A model generated the notes under the pieces. The model saw nothing but the letters and a program-made list of their open reading frames with translations. It ran no database searches and was not told the origin of the DNA. From Chelonoidis abingdonii (taxonomy: Eukaryota > Chordata > Testudines > Testudinidae), in assembly GCF_003597395.2 (NCBI RefSeq), contig NC_133790.1:26743167-26807166 (forward strand): a stretch of 64,000 bases of DNA, written 5' to 3'. Below, piece by piece: positions 11,535 to 24,654 of the stretch (the first letter of the stretch is position 1; each line of letters opens with the position of its first letter). The position numbers and the translations under genes are program-made.

Positions 11535-11622
11535 TGGGCCAGATCCTCAGCTGGAGTACATTGATGTAGGTCTGTTGATGTCAATCGACCTATCTTGATT
11601 CATATTAGCTGAGAAGCTGATC
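11535..11622. mobile_element. Palindromic MITE (GGCCAGATCCT type)
   Basis: The left end gggccagatcctcagctg is mirrored by the right end gctgagaagctgatcc (inverted complement). The element is 88 bases and non-coding, and belongs to the same loose family as 16024-16134 and 24655-24787. Confidence 0.55.
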
Positions 11623-12075
11623 CGATAACTGTAAGTGTTGTGGCTGGGTTTGTTTAAATTCTATGACCTGTAGTTCATGAAGGGACATAGAATGACAAAT
11701 GTGTAGCTGTGTTGTAGTCCTGTTGGTCCCAGGATATTAGAGACAAGATATTACCTCATCCACCTTCTGTCTCTAAACGTGTAGGAGTTTGTTTTGTAGC
11801 TAAACCCCACTGTTATTCTTCTAACTGCTGAGAAATGACGTGTGGCTTCTTTGTATCCAGTTTCTGTTTTAAATACCAAAATGGCTATCCCCAAAATGAG
11901 AAATGGTAACACCTAGCAGATCCTTCATTTCCCCGCCAATACAGGATTTTTGTCTCTGTTCTACTTTTTTTGCCAACACTTTCCTATGGAGGCTATTCCC
12001 CACTGGAATCGAACTTACTGTCAGGAAACGTTTCCTGTTATTCATCTTGCTTCATTTTATCCCATGCCTTTCATT

Positions 12076-12246
12076 ATCATCCTCAATAACGCCTGTTTAT
12101 CTGCCTTCGACAGACTCCCACAGCAACTCCCCTATGAAGCAAGGAAGTGCCATTTTCCCCATTGTACAGATGGGACACAGAGAAGCTATGATGCTTGGCC
12201 AAGAAGCATGTGGGGAGCTGGGACTAAAGTTAGGTCTGTCTACTCC
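12076..12246 (-). mobile_element. Degraded MIR-like SINE, antisense
   Basis: Antisense SINE core 'ccattttccccattgtacagatgggacacagagaagc' is followed by 'agctgggactaaagttaggtc'. The head is poorly preserved. It is immediately followed by a MITE-like element at 12248. Confidence 0.5.
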
Positions 12247-12247
12247 T

Positions 12248-12372
12248 AGGCCATGTCTACACTACATGAGTTTCTCCCATCGGCATAGCTATCGCTGCTA
12301 GTTGAGGGTGGCATAATTATGTCAGGAAAGCATTGGTACAGCTGTGCTACCCTAAGGTCTCTAGTGTGGATA
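12248..12372. mobile_element. MITE-like DNA transposon relic (GTCTACACTA ends)
   Basis: Starts aggccatgtctacactac and ends ctagtgtggatac, an imperfect terminal inverted repeat. The interior 'catcggcatagctatcgctgctag...ggcataattatgtcagg' resembles a very common turtle element. No transposase is present. The same end motif appears in the insert at about 4950-5015. Confidence 0.55.
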
Positions 12373-13407
12373 CAGAATGCAAGGATGGGGAGTCTTAGCT
12401 TCCTGCTCCATGCATTTATACCTCTGGGGGTACAACTCATAGGTGTGTTTCTCCTTTCTGTTTCTGCAGGCATTTGGCACCACCAACACAAGTCTAAGTT
12501 GCTGTCCACTGCCTTTTCACTCTCTGGGCCTGATCCTCAACTTCACTGGGCTTTGGCTCAGGTCCCAGTTGGGTGATTTTCTGCCAGTTGTATTAACTTC
12601 CTTTTTTTCTAAATTGAGGCAAACACATTATTTTTTACCAATATTTCTCCTCTTTCTAGGTCCCTTTCTTTTATTTCTCAGTCCTTACAGTTATGCACAT
12701 CTCCTCCCAGCTAGGAAGCATCAGCCAGTTTTATTAATGAGCTGCATGCGCCTTTCACTAGATCATTAATGAAAATATAAGATAAGACCTGACCAAAGAT
12801 CCTCGCAAAACCCTGCTGAGATGCCTCCCACTAACATTATACTTGGCTTACAGTCCTTTAGCTGGTTTTCAATCCACAGGACAGTGTAGGTATTAGGTGA
12901 CAACAAGAAGTCCCAGCCAAGACCAGGGCCCCTTCTGACTGCACACAAACATTATTAATTAATTGATCATTAATTATTATTAGAAGTCTTAACCCTTAAA
13001 GTATCTTAAATAGCTGTGTGTGTATGGATGGGTGTATATAGATACAGATGTGTGTATACATGTACCAGATGTGTGGGGTGTCTGTGCGTGTGTTAAACAC
13101 TAGGAAGATGCATGTGTATCAAACTTCTGGATGTTAAAGACTGAGGCCTCTGTTCTTGTTCTAGGAGGAGACCTTTCCTAGTTATTCATAATAGATAGAT
13201 AGGAATGAGTGCACATAAGACACACACTATCTTGTGTTTGTGTGTTTGTATAGAATGGCTAGGACAGGTCTCTGCAAAAGGATAACAAAGGCATCTCAGT
13301 CTGAGTAACTTTCAGAGCAGGGCATTTTTCGAATTTCCCCCACCACAGAAACCCAGGAGCGCTGCTTAAAGACTCTCCTATTAAACCCAGGCAAAAACAA
13401 ACAGGCA
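12373..13407. other. Intergenic DNA, no gene recognised
   Basis: Unique, partly AT-rich sequence with a GT-rich stretch at about 13010-13100. The 108-codon frame at 12443-12769 (+) is hydrophobic but lacks homology, codon bias or splice context. I reject it as a gene. Confidence 0.55.
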
Positions 13408-13412
13408 TTACC

Positions 13413-13547
13413 GGGGGGGGGGGGTGAGGGGGGGTGAGAGAAGAAAGTTCCTATTGAAAAAGAAGTTTCTGGCTAAGTTGGTTTTATTGGCCTGGTGGAA
13501 CCCTATAGATTAACAACCAGCAGCAGCAGCAAACCCCCCCCCCCCCC
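13413..13547. repeat. Homopolymer G run cluster and C run
   Basis: 13413-13434 is G12 followed by tga and G7 (nearly pure G). About 100 bases later, 13534-13547 is a C14 run just after a (cag)n triplet tract. Both are slippage-prone and the G cluster may form a G-quadruplex. Run lengths may be inexact from sequencing. Confidence 0.85.
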
Positions 13548-13559
13548 AAGCCCGGACCT

Positions 13560-14300
13560 AAGAAATCCAGTAGAAGGTGTGACTTCAAATGGGGTGGTAG
13601 GGGTAGGGAGAAAGGAAGCCGGAATGTAGGCATTTGTGTGATGTGATTGTTACCAGAAATACCTCGACATCTCCCGGCTGTCCTGGGACTGCGGCCAGTG
13701 TGTCCCGTGGAGCTCAGAGCTAAGGTGCTGACCGCGGACGAGAGACACGCGGCGATACCTTATCAGCAAAACTCCTTGGGTCCCCGAGTAGTTACAACCG
13801 GAAACGGGGCCAGTGGCCAAACGAAGCGGCTGTCAGGGGAAGTGCAGGACTGAGCATCCACCAGCCCTGGGGCCGACTCCCTGCCCGGCACCACTGTCTC
13901 TAAGGTAATGTCCGCCCGCTTGGGGCCTTGTTCCTTTCCAAAGCAGAGGCCGGGGGTGGTTACCTCACCTGGGTTGTTGGCGAGGAGTCAGGGGGTTTGG
14001 GCAGGGGATGGCCACAGCGAAATAGCCCCAGCCGCAGGGAGAGATGAAAGCGACTTGTGTTTTGTGTATCCCGTAGCGAGGACACTCTGCGAGCCGCGTT
14101 CAGTGCGTTGGTTGTGTGTATAGCTATGTGCCAATGTTTTGTGTTCGTGTGTGTGTAGCTATATCTATAGGCTGAATGTGTGCCTCTGAATACGTTTTGT
14201 GTCTGCGTGTATTCGCGTGTCGGGAGTGGCTTGATGTATGTTCTCTGTGTGTAGCTGTCTGTGTGCTCACGTGTGTATACGGTTAGCTCTGTGCAGGGCA
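13560..14300. other. CpG-containing block, candidate regulatory element
   Basis: The CpG dinucleotide is visibly enriched over flanking DNA (for example around 13660-13840 and 14080-14225). A consensus T-box site, AGGTGTGA, lies at 13575-13582. A GT-rich low-complexity tail runs from 14105 to 14285. No exon or repeat is recognised. It may be an enhancer or an orphan CpG island; this is inference from composition only. Confidence 0.3.
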
Positions 14301-16023
14301 AGAGGTGACCCGAGAAAATCTCCCATATTTGCTCCCGAATGTGTTATTAATGTCTTCAACTAAGCGCTACCGAGCTCCAAAGCTGTGATCTCAGGTCATG
14401 GGGGAGAAAACCGCTACATTCATCCTTGCTTGTTTTTATTTCAATGATTCCATTTACCGGGGGGGAGCGCGGGATAATCTGCAACAGGTGTTTTGATTTA
14501 GGGCTACTCCTTGAAAGGCGAATCTCACAAGTTGCGCGCTTTTTTTGTTTCACCCCTGGATGCCAAAAAAAAACCCCACCCCAACAACCCCCACATCCTA
14601 ATATTGTGAATTGTTTAGCTTCTGAAGGAATTCCCCAAGGAAAATCCATTCCCTACTTCATACACAGTAAGTGGGATCGGTCATCCGGTGTTGTAATAAT
14701 TATGATAATAATAAACAGGTACAAATTTTTTTAAAAAAGACGCTGTTCAATGAAGTGAAGTTACAAAGCTACCTGCCTGTCGGCGATGGGGTATGGGGTG
14801 ATTGGGGGAGGAACTGCCTTCTGAGGATTGAAAGCCACTGTATGAGTGGGGCCGGGGGGGGCCACGAAAGCAGGGGCAAATGAAAGTCCTGAGTGGGAAT
14901 TCCAGAGGCTTTGGGGTAAGAAGGAGCAGGCTCTGTCTTACAGGCTTGAGGATCGCAGTTTGCGGGGGCAGAAGTTTGCTTTGCTAGCCAAACCTTCGCC
15001 TTCCTGACACACACATTCTTCTTCCTAAGTTGTTCTAACTAAAGTCGAGGGCAGCAGGACTGTGGGGTTAGAGTGCTGAAGTGCTTAGCCCCAGGTTGGT
15101 CCAGCGTCCTAACATTGAGGGGCAGGTTGGTCGACATGGGGGAAATGCAGGTTGAAGCAATGCTGCATTCTGCTGTTTGGGGGAAGCGGTCCATTGCTAG
15201 TGTCATCTAGCTAGAAATTATAGAGAGAGACAATGTCAGGGCCGATACTTGCACATAAAGCAGAAGTGTCTCGCAGGAATAACATTTGGAGTCCACTAGC
15301 CAGACAGTGATCAAGTATTTTCAGGGAGGGTTGGACTATATCCATGAGGTTCTATGTTTGCTTCTGTGAATGTCTAATACATATGACAACATGCAAAAGT
15401 CTATTTTCTGAAAATAATGAAAGCCATTATTCATATAACCATGGGCCCAGGCCTGCGATTCCCACAATGTCAATCAATCAATCAAATCATCTGGGAGAAA
15501 CTATGCCTGAGTGAAGCTTGTCGAACTGGACCATGCTTTGCACAGGTATATATACATATAAACAGATGGGTTCCATCTAATATGAAATGTATGCAACAGA
15601 TGTATGTGTGCCTCGAGATTAACTTTAAATAATAAAAAAAATGCTCGCAGATGGTGTTCAATCTAAGACAAAAATAACACAACCCTTCACTTTAGAAAAG
15701 GCCTTGTTGTATTGAATAGGCTTGTGAATATGGATGGAGAAACGGTGTGTATGTGTGCTGTGTGTACACTCAGAGATAATATACACACGATATGTGTGTG
15801 TATCCGCAGAAGTACAGTAATTACGTTGGGAGAAAATTAACATCGTTGTACATTGCGTTGATGTTCAAGTGTATTTATTTTGTGTACGAATCAGTGTAAC
15901 GATATATCAATGCACTGAAATTCGCTAAGGGCATTGGCAATATTTTCGAAAGCGCCGAAGTGGCAAGCCCCGTCCCTTTCAATGAGACCTGGGCGATCTG
16001 ATACCCAATAGCTGAGAACTCGA
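14301..16023. other. Intergenic DNA, no gene recognised
   Basis: Mixed AT-rich unique DNA with TG/CA-rich patches near 15540-15610 and 15740-15810. Short frames on both strands overlap and look random. Confidence 0.55.
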
Positions 16024-16134
16024 GGGCCCAATCCTGAAAACACATGGGAGTCACTTTGGGTGTCCCTGTGAGCAAGCCCACGGGGTCGCTGATTATATAC
16101 ACTCGTGTGCCTCAGTATTTTCAGGATCGGGCCC
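16024..16134. mobile_element. Palindromic MITE (GGGCCCAATCCTGAAAA ends)
   Basis: The left end gggcccaatcctgaaaa at 16024-16040 is mirrored by tattttcaggatcgggccc ending at 16134. The 111-base element is non-coding. A half-copy-like 'gacccgatcctgcaagcacgtgg' is found at about 17697. Confidence 0.7.
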
Positions 16135-17152
16135 TCCATTTGTTTCTTTGTTCTTGCTTTAGGTTTTCAAAACCCAAACATGCCAAACTTTTTTTAAACA
16201 ATCGCTGTACAACTGTAGAAACGACTAGTATATCTCTGAACCGCCTGTCGGTCTCCCATCCCCTCCTCTTCATCTTCCTCACAGTCACAGGCCGAGCAAC
16301 ACAACAGAACACCTTGGGAATTTGAAAAAAAAAAACATTGTTAACATTCGATGCTGCGTTTAATGAATGAAACCGACAATTTTTTTTCTTTGCTTGGAAG
16401 TTTGGATCAAAGCTTTTATTCTGTGTGTGTACGAAGCCGTTGTAACAAATCGGCACCCTACAGATTTTGAAGCGCCAGAAAGGAAACGGGGAGCGATCAT
16501 CTTCAACCTAATTTGGAGAGAAAGCCCTGCGAAAACTCTTCAGACACTCAGCCCCACAAGGGAGCTGAACCGGGAGAGGCACATTCAGGACTTCTCTGCG
16601 AGGCGAGCAAGTGTATTGAAAGAGCTCACAGACACAGATGATGTATGTGTTTTAGATTATGGAAGAAAGAAAAGAAAAGAGAAAAAGTGAAGTGTTTTCC
16701 TTTTGTAAAACAGAGAGGATTCATTTCCTTAAGATTAGATAGATAGATCGATAGATAGATGTTTTTGCTCTTGTGATTAAGTAACATAATTTATCATTAG
16801 AAAGACACTGAAATCATAGAGGGAATAAAATGATGATTTTTTTTTAATATTGTGTGTGACCAGTGGCCTGGCTTGCTCATTCGATAATCAAAACAGGCAG
16901 GTAAGTATCTCCTCTAGACCTCTTCAGAAATAAGGGACGCAACTTTATTTCTGCACTAACCTAACGGGCATACACCCAAACACTCAGATCAAATCCAGAC
17001 CTGGATGTACCAAGGAAATCTGTAATCCTGACTTGCTAAGTGAAGAAATCATTCGTCAAAGTTACTTCGAAGACGAATTTGTAAAGCGTTCCTTAGAAAT
17101 CTTCTTCCTTTCTCTCTGATAGCCGTGGAAATGAAGTCTCCCGCCTCCCCCA

Positions 17153-17184
<32 letters not shown>

Positions 17185-18499
17185 GATAAATCTCAGTTTT
17201 TCTATCCTTTTAAAGGATTCCAGGTTTGGCGTGAGGGAGAAGTGAGTGTAATTTCAAAAGACGATTTATACAGCCCAACAATGGAAACCATAACACGAGA
17301 TGACTTTAGAAAGTTGTCGGGAGGGATTTAGGGACCACAAACACATTTTTTCGTAACCATACAATATGGAAACTCTTAAAGAGCTGTATCTGCAGACATC
17401 TTGCAATGACTGGTCTTCCTTGTCATCTAGAGGAGAAAGGGTAAAATATATTAAGTGAAGACACAATCTAAAATTACTTATACATTTTAAACATGCTGGC
17501 AGAAGTAACTGCCTGAAAGATTTCCTTCTTCTGGGGTAAATTAGTTCAAGCCGTTTCCCAAGGATCTCTCTCTCTCTCTCTCTGTTTCTAGTTTTATAAA
17601 CATTGTTATTTCAAACAAAAGAAAATCCTTCACACAAGTGCAAGAATTCAGATTATTTCAAGAACATACCAGAGTAATCATATGACATATAGATAGACCC
17701 GATCCTGCAAGCACGTGGACCCGTGAGAAAAAAGTATTCATCTGAGTAACTGTACTTACATGTGCAAGAAGTGTTCCCAAGACAGTTACACACACACACA
17801 AACACATTGGTGCATGCGAAAGTTGTGCGTGAGTATGTGTACATATGCATATTATCTACCATCCTAAGCATGTCATGTGGTTATATGTTACACACGTGTG
17901 TCCAAAATTCACCTACTCGCAAATGTAGTTTTTCTCTGGAAAGATTCAATCCAAGACAACTTTGCCCAAGCCAACAGCTGCCAAACAAAAAATACCTGCT
18001 CATTTGAAAACTGCCCTTATAGTCAACTAACTGCGCTAGAAGTTTAACAGTACTTCGACTAATAGATCTGAATTTTCAGATACTTTTTCCCCCCCATTAA
18101 TATTCGTAAGGACTTTTTAATTGGAATTTCCAGTAGAGAACAGTTTAAGAAGGAACCTGCCGAGCTTCTGTCTCTTTTAATGTATCCAAAAGTTCCCTAG
18201 AGTCTCCTAGAAATTTACTTTGCGCGAAAATGAACGGAAAGCCCCTGTTTTGTCCCCAGAACAAAACAATGTGTGAAGGGCCCCGTAATGCAGCGTATAA
18301 GGACATTTGTATCACTTTATTAAATCATTATTATTAGAGTAGCGCATCCACAGTGGCAGATGTAGGCTAAGGCAAGGCCAGACAGTGTTACCAGGCTTTG
18401 TGGCTTATATAAACTGGTCCTGTACTAGGGAGGAGGGGAAGAAGTGAGTAAGGCGTTGCTAGATAAAAACAGATGGGCCACTCTAGATTGGCTCACTTA
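16135..18499. other. Intergenic DNA with several microsatellites
   Basis: Contains (GATA)n at 16734-16760, (CA)n at 17153-17180 and (TC)n at about 17565-17582. A consensus splice donor CAG|GTAAGT lies at 16898-16906 on +, with no open frame to match. No coding exon is recognised. The frames at 16121-16456 and 16367-16690 run on opposite strands and overlap; I treat both as chance. Confidence 0.5.
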
Positions 18500-18700
18500 G
18501 GGGCCGATCCTGAGCCTACTGAAGTCAGCGACAAAGCCCGCATTGACTTCAGAAGCCCCAGTCGCACGAGTGACCCCCTGAGTTCCACGAGGCTACTCCT
18601 GTGCGTAAAAACAGCCGGATCCAAAAACCCGTTGAAGTCCCTGGGAATCTTTCCAAGGACTTCAATGGGCTTTGGATCAGGCGTCCCAGGATCGGGCTCC
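18500..18700. mobile_element. Compound palindromic MITE (GGGCCGATCCTG type)
   Basis: The left end gggccgatcctgagcctactg and right end ggatcaggcgtcccaggatcgggctc are inverted. Inside, 'cattgacttcagaagcc' and 'gacttcaatgggctttgga' repeat the internal motif, so this is probably two nested or adjacent copies. Two overlapping antiparallel open frames here (18473-18841 +, 18493-18813 -) are products of the palindrome. Confidence 0.6.
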
Positions 18701-18839
18701 GGCTTTGTCAGCTTTATCCCCACCCTACACTTCCCTTTAAGCCTTTTCAATTGCCAGCATGAATATAAAAAAATCTCCCCCCGCCCCCGGTTGGTCTTCA
18801 AACTGCTTGGCATTGAACAACAAGAGGATTTTTTTTTCT

Positions 18840-19110
18840 AAAACCCTCTTTCAAGCTGAATTGATGTTGGTGTGATGAAATGCCCCTCTGTGTTTAACAT
18901 TTCCAATGATCATTTGTTTCATTTGCTCCATTAGCGCTTTATGAGAGCGCCCTTCGCCCGGGCAAGTTGATCAGCCTCACTTACCTAATATTTTCTTTGG
19001 GATAGATTCACTCAGCCTACGACATATCAATGATTTCCTTACAACTTCATTGCACACCAGCTGCCTTGTTATCTGACCGTGCCCGAGAGCTGGTGATGGG
19101 AGAAAATGTT
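18840..19110. promoter_or_regulatory. Candidate conserved enhancer (inferred)
   Basis: Repeat-free block with a dense set of developmental factor motifs: T-box half-site GGTGTGA at 18869-18875, E-box CAGCTG at 19058-19063, GATA site TTATCT at 19069-19074, and ATTAG / TCAATGATTT homeodomain-like sites. It has no coding potential. Its texture differs from the repeat-rich flanks. Whether it is conserved or active on TBX5 or TBX3 is unknown. Confidence 0.3.
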
Positions 19111-19719
19111 TGTTTTTTCTAGGGAGGAAAAAAAACCCCAAAACACAACCGCATATTGAGTTGAAAAAGTAAAGAAACCCCGACTGAAGGGTCCCTAGGA
19201 AGCAGGGCGTGTAAATGGCCCCGAGAGATGAGTGAGATTAAAAGGGGCTGTGTTAAGAGATCTGGGCTGTGTTTGAAGGATCGGGCCCAGATCTATGCCA
19301 GGTGATTTTCCTTTGAGAGATCGCTGCAACAACTCCAATCAGCTTTCAGAGCAGAAGGAAACCCGTGTACAAAGCCCCTCACTCCCCCTCCCCAACAAGG
19401 AGGATAAGATCTTCACAGCTTATATACAGCCCTTCCTCACCCCAATCGGCCCCATGGATTCCAGCTCCGGGTAGGGATTAGTCCCTACAAACGATAAGGC
19501 TGGCAAAGCGGAGGCCCTCAAATAACCAACAACTTTAGCCTTTTCCTGGAGTGAGCTCAACCAGCGGCCCTATCCTGCCTTCCTAGCGCAAGGATCTACC
19601 TGGGTGAGCTTAGTTTTGCGCTCCATTTTGGCAAGTTCCACCCTGTTTGCGCGCTTCTCTCTCCTCTGCTACCCGTTGGCAGAATGAAGAGAAACTGTCT
19701 TTACAGTTCCCCAGGCGTG

Positions 19720-19751
<32 letters not shown>

Positions 19752-22700
19752 AACCCTCTGGTTTGTCTTCTAAGCATCCAATTCTAACAGAGCCCAGCTA
19801 CCTCCAAGCCCGTCTGGAAGGTATATTTTGGTGGAGGGAGGGAGAGATAACTTTACTGTAAGTTTTATCAGGATCTTACATCGTAAACACGCTGCCAGAG
19901 CTGGCTTCTAGCTGCCGAAATTTGGGGGGGTTATTTCTTCTATTTCTTACGTCCGAAGATTATTTTACCACCACCACCACTCCCCCCTGGCGTATAAAAT
20001 CTCCGAGCGCAGCTATTTCAATTATTGCAAACCAAAGGTGCAGCTCCAAAGGGCACCTCCACTGCACCCGATCCGGCAAATGTTTTCCCCAGCAAAAGGC
20101 TCTTCGACTTATTGACCTATGGACCAGCGCAGCTCTCAGCGATCCCACCTTGCCGGAAGAGCTGCGTCTCATAGAGGCCTTACTCCAAACTCCATGGGGG
20201 GGGACGCGTCTTTAAAAGCTTCGCGCTGCGGCAAACCAGGGCAGGAGCGCGAAACCTTGCAAAGAAGCAGAAATCTGTGCACAGAATCCCAAACATCGGC
20301 CTGAGGAAGTTCAGGGGAAATGCACGGGCAGCCTGCAGGGGTCTGTCCCGCTCTGGCTAGACTCTGGTACCCCATGCAGACGCACACTGTATCCTTGAGT
20401 GTATTAACCCCCCCCCCACACACACACACATACACGGTTTGTCAAAACGTGCAGCGAGAGTTTCGCACGCTGGATTAGAATAGAAAGCACGTACACAAGC
20501 AGATCCGACCCCCTTCCGCGCTCCCACACCGATGCTTTCGTGCCACACACACATACACCCACAGCGAGTCACATGTAGAGAAACATCTGTGAGGACTCAC
20601 GAGCATTCACAGCACGTGCCTCGCACACAGCCACTTCCGCTAGAATGGACACGTGCACGTTCCCACGCTCTTTTCACACTCACTTTGCCTCTTCAAGGGT
20701 ATCTTCCCACGCCATTGTACAGCGCCTGGCACAATGGGCGACACAAATAATAACGAACTATATCCCGTGCTTCATTTACGACGTCCGCCTGCTTATGTCG
20801 GATGAGCTTTTATCTACGCAAAATGTTGTAAAAGTCACAACCACCTGTTCAAATAGCCCCTCCCCCAGCCATGATTGTATTGCGTAAAACTGAGCGCTGG
20901 GCCAGATCTTGCTGTATTATATCGGTGCAAATAGGACCTACTCAGGACTTACACCGCTTTTCCGGAAAACTGAATTGGGCCTATAGTGCCCTAAACAGCC
21001 ATACTAGGATTTAACGTTCAGAGCATTCGGTGCCAGGGCTTATCAACACCCGTATTGCGCTCAAGGCAGACTGACTAGTGCAGACGCCTAGCAGGGTTCT
21101 GAGTTCAAGCTCCCATCTCTCCCAAATAAAAACTTCTCTCCCCTCCCAGGTAAAATGCCCGTGTCAGATAAACGAATAAAACCCCCACAATTTCTCTTGT
21201 ACCTTTCAGTTTGGCTACACACGTTTTACCCTTCCGGCTACACAACCGGAGAGGTAAGTGAAGTATCTGACTGACAGAGTAGGTATTTACTAGGCCGGGG
21301 CTTCGAGGCTTATGGTGATCGTACTCATTTTCCGTTTACCTTGTCCGACCCATAGTATAGATTTTCGACTCCTAAGAGCACAGCTAAGATTAATCGAGTT
21401 AAGATAACGTCTTTATGGTGGAAATGTGCCTCTGTACGTGCTATTGAGTGTGAGCCCCTATGTATGGGGGACGCGTATACAGGCGTGAGCATTAATGTTC
21501 CCATGAGCCAGGCTGTGGGTTAATAGAATAAATTGATTTATAGACTAGGCCAGTTGAATGGCTAGATAGCAGGACTGACCTCAGTTAATCAGCCATTGAT
21601 TTCATTGAGACAATCTCCCGCAGGATCCAAGGATCAGGACCCGAACTGGTTTGCAATCCGCATTATAAACCGTTGTCACCATTCCCTGGAGGTTGTTTTC
21701 TTTTCCTTTAAGTGAGCACACGGCTTGAAACAACCTTAAACTTGCGGCACCAATCGAGCAAAGTCAAGAAATTCAGTGTTAAGACTTTCGACTTTGCCTA
21801 CGGGTCTTTCCAGTGACAAGAAGGTGTTGGTGAGCGACACGTGGAGTTAATCTGAATTTCCTCTCTTGGGTGCTGTTGTATCCCAAGCATTTTGATGTGC
21901 AGACACCCATGCACCCTGACACACACACACATACACATTGCTGTCTGTAATCAGGTGATCTGGCTTTATTGAAGCATTGCCTGTACTCTTCAAACGGGTT
22001 ATACATATGGATATCACACATGCCACTGCTAAGCTTTCACTAGCGGTAGGTCATTTGATCACAAATGCAGCCATTTGTGAGCGTCTGTCCACATATAACT
22101 CGTTTGTGTGTGTGTGCGCGCCTTTGATCTTAGTGCAGAAATAAAGCCCCTAATGGAAGGTTGTGGTGCGGTTAGTTAGTTAATTAGTTAGTTAGTTTTT
22201 GTGTGGTTTTTGGGGTGGTTGATTGTCGGGTTATTGGGTGAGAGGAGGGTGTTGGTTTTTGTACGCTGAGAATAACAGCACGCATGGTTCCAGTAAGGTG
22301 GGAAGTCTGTGTCAATTTCCTTGAGCAGCTTTGGCACTTTAAAACGTGGAGACTTAATTAAACATCGACCCTTAAAACTTGGTTATAACTAACAGTTGCC
22401 TGATAAAAAGGCATCCGTAGCCAGGTCAGTTTCTTCCGAGAGTCCCACTGGATCTGCTATTTGAATTTCCCAAGTTCCCCCAATAGCTTCTCAAAACGGG
22501 ATTGTAAATGAAGCCGGGCTGCAAACTGCAGAGAATGCGGAGAGATGTTTATTTTTCAATAGCTGTTGGCTGCTCTCCATTCGGTTATTTTAGTGCTGTA
22601 GCTTTCAGTCCGTTATTTATTCTGAGCCTCTGGCGGTGCCTTATGCAAGCTCTCGGGCTCTGTGATTTGTCTTTCGCCCGGGTCCCAGAGCACTGAGATT

Positions 22701-24654
22701 ACAGGGCATAACAGAAATGTGCAAATTCTAGGTTTATTAAATCGTAGGCAACCCAGCTCTCTAGCCTAAGCAGATGCAGGGTGTTTTCAAGCCAGCCCTC
22801 CTGACAAACAGCAGAGCACCACGGCAGCTGACTCATCAGAGGGGTATCCCCGCAGGGAGCGAGGAAGCTAAATCTCAGGTGGGAGTCTGTCAAGAGAACA
22901 CATATTGCCCCTTAATAAGGAGACCCGGTGCCATAACTGGTTGCGCTCCCTGCCTAGGGGAGAAGTTAAGGTGCTTGAGGCTAACGAGGAACTGGAGAAG
23001 GCAGCTTCAAACGGAGTTCTTTCCTGTTATAGATAATGATCATAAAACAGCCAAGCGCTTTACCATGGGGCGTTAGGTCCCAAAGAAATCAGTGGAGAGA
23101 GGGGCTGGTTTGCGCTTCTACTCAGCATTAAAGATACCATCTGTGAATTAAAAATCCCTTGTCAGAGTGCATAGTATCGACACCCAACTTCCTCAGAGCC
23201 GCCCCTGCGGGTGGGTTTGCCTGGGAGCCAATGAAAGGACGTTGCTGTCCCCCCTCCCCCGACGCTGGCCCTGTAATGGATTCTGGGGCACCGATTCCTT
23301 TTGGCTAATTCTCATTTTACAGTTTGGCTTTCTCCAGTATCAATCACAAACGGGTCGTTAACAGTCCTCTGGTGAAAAATAAGAGTTACTGATGGCGAAG
23401 GAATTTTCTACCGCAACAGCAAGTTGTGGAGCGCACCGCGATTTTTAAGCCGTGAAGAGAGAGAGCAAGAGCGAGAGAGAGGGTCGTTGGGGGTGGGAAT
23501 GGGGCAAACTTTCCCAGCAATGATAAGGGGCATAAAGATGGGAAGGGGAGTCCTCAGTATATTTCCAGGGAATGGGAAATTAATCCGACAAAAAACAAAA
23601 AACAAACAAAAAAACACCTCTGCGAAGGAAAGGTGCACGGAAACTGAGCACGGTGCGTTTCAGAAAACACCCCCTCCTGTATCTTTCATCTTGCTCTCTT
23701 GCTCCAGACAAGCCCGCCGGCTGCCGGTATTAGCACAAAGGAAAACAGAGATCACAAGATCCCAGACTGACCCTCTTTGTCCAGGCTGTTTCTCTGGGCC
23801 GCCCCGCTCGCGCCAGGGAGCTGGGATCTAAGGTTTCAATATTCCAAACGGCCCCATGTCGATTGACTTTACTGCTAAATAGCAGCGGCCATGCCAAACC
23901 TCTCCTTGTTAACCAGCATGTTTGCGATCGCCTGTTTTCTGCCCCATTGTCCGGTTACACACGTTTGGACTTGTCACTTTTTGATTGTATAGCACTCCGT
24001 GCAACCTGATGTTCATACAGAACTATCCCTCCCCCGCCCCCCGACTCCCCTCGCCATCCCAAATCGGCCCTTTGATTAGACACTGCGACCGCAAGTGTTA
24101 TGGGCTTTGCTACTGCCAAGCATAGCATAAAAGCAATGTCATTTATTCCGTAGCCTTGGGCGGTCATCACGGTGGGGCGCCCAACGCATAAGAACCAATG
24201 GCAGGATGGGCATTTGGGGTGGGATTTTCTAACGTGACTGAGTCTTGTTGAAAACCAGTCAGATTTGGGCTCCTAAAGAGGGAAAACCCACTCGTGGAGC
24301 CTGAGTCCGAGCCCCGCAAAATCCAGGAAAAGATTCCAGTTGCCTTTAGAGCAGCCTCATGGAGCATTTCCAGAGCCGCGGGTTTGACTGTAGCCAAGAT
24401 TTCAACCACCGAACCTCTGACCATCAGTCAAGCAAACGTGGTCAGATTTCAACACATACTGGTGCCCTAATCTAACATCTGAACTCCTGGCGACTGCAAC
24501 CACCATCGTCCTAACTGTGCATAGGACCCTCTGAAAATCGAGCGGAAACAAGGCACATCAAGACACTCTCTGATTCATTTATTCTAATTCCCTCCCCCGC
24601 CACGGCCCAAAGTAAATATCTAAGCAACTCCCATTACTATTATTAGGAATGAAA
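19111..24654. other. Intergenic DNA, mostly unique, CpG-containing
   Basis: Contains (TA)n(CA)n at 19719-19750, CA-rich text at about 20410-20560, a MIR SINE tail fragment at about 20712-20757 (gtacagcgcctggcacaatg) and a palindromic MITE half near 20902-20985. A TTAG-rich tract lies at 22168-22200. The rest is non-repetitive with scattered CpGs. No coding exon is recognised; the frames are short and overlapping on both strands. Confidence 0.5.

Noticed and set aside
16862..16900. Short + strand exon ending at the perfect donor CAG|GTAAGT (16901)
   Set aside because: The acceptor candidate is weak and there is no coding frame or partner exon; single donors occur by chance in this much DNA.
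18473..18841. Antiparallel open frames of 122 and 106 codons
   Set aside because: Palindromic MITE at 18500-18700 produces matching frames on both strands.
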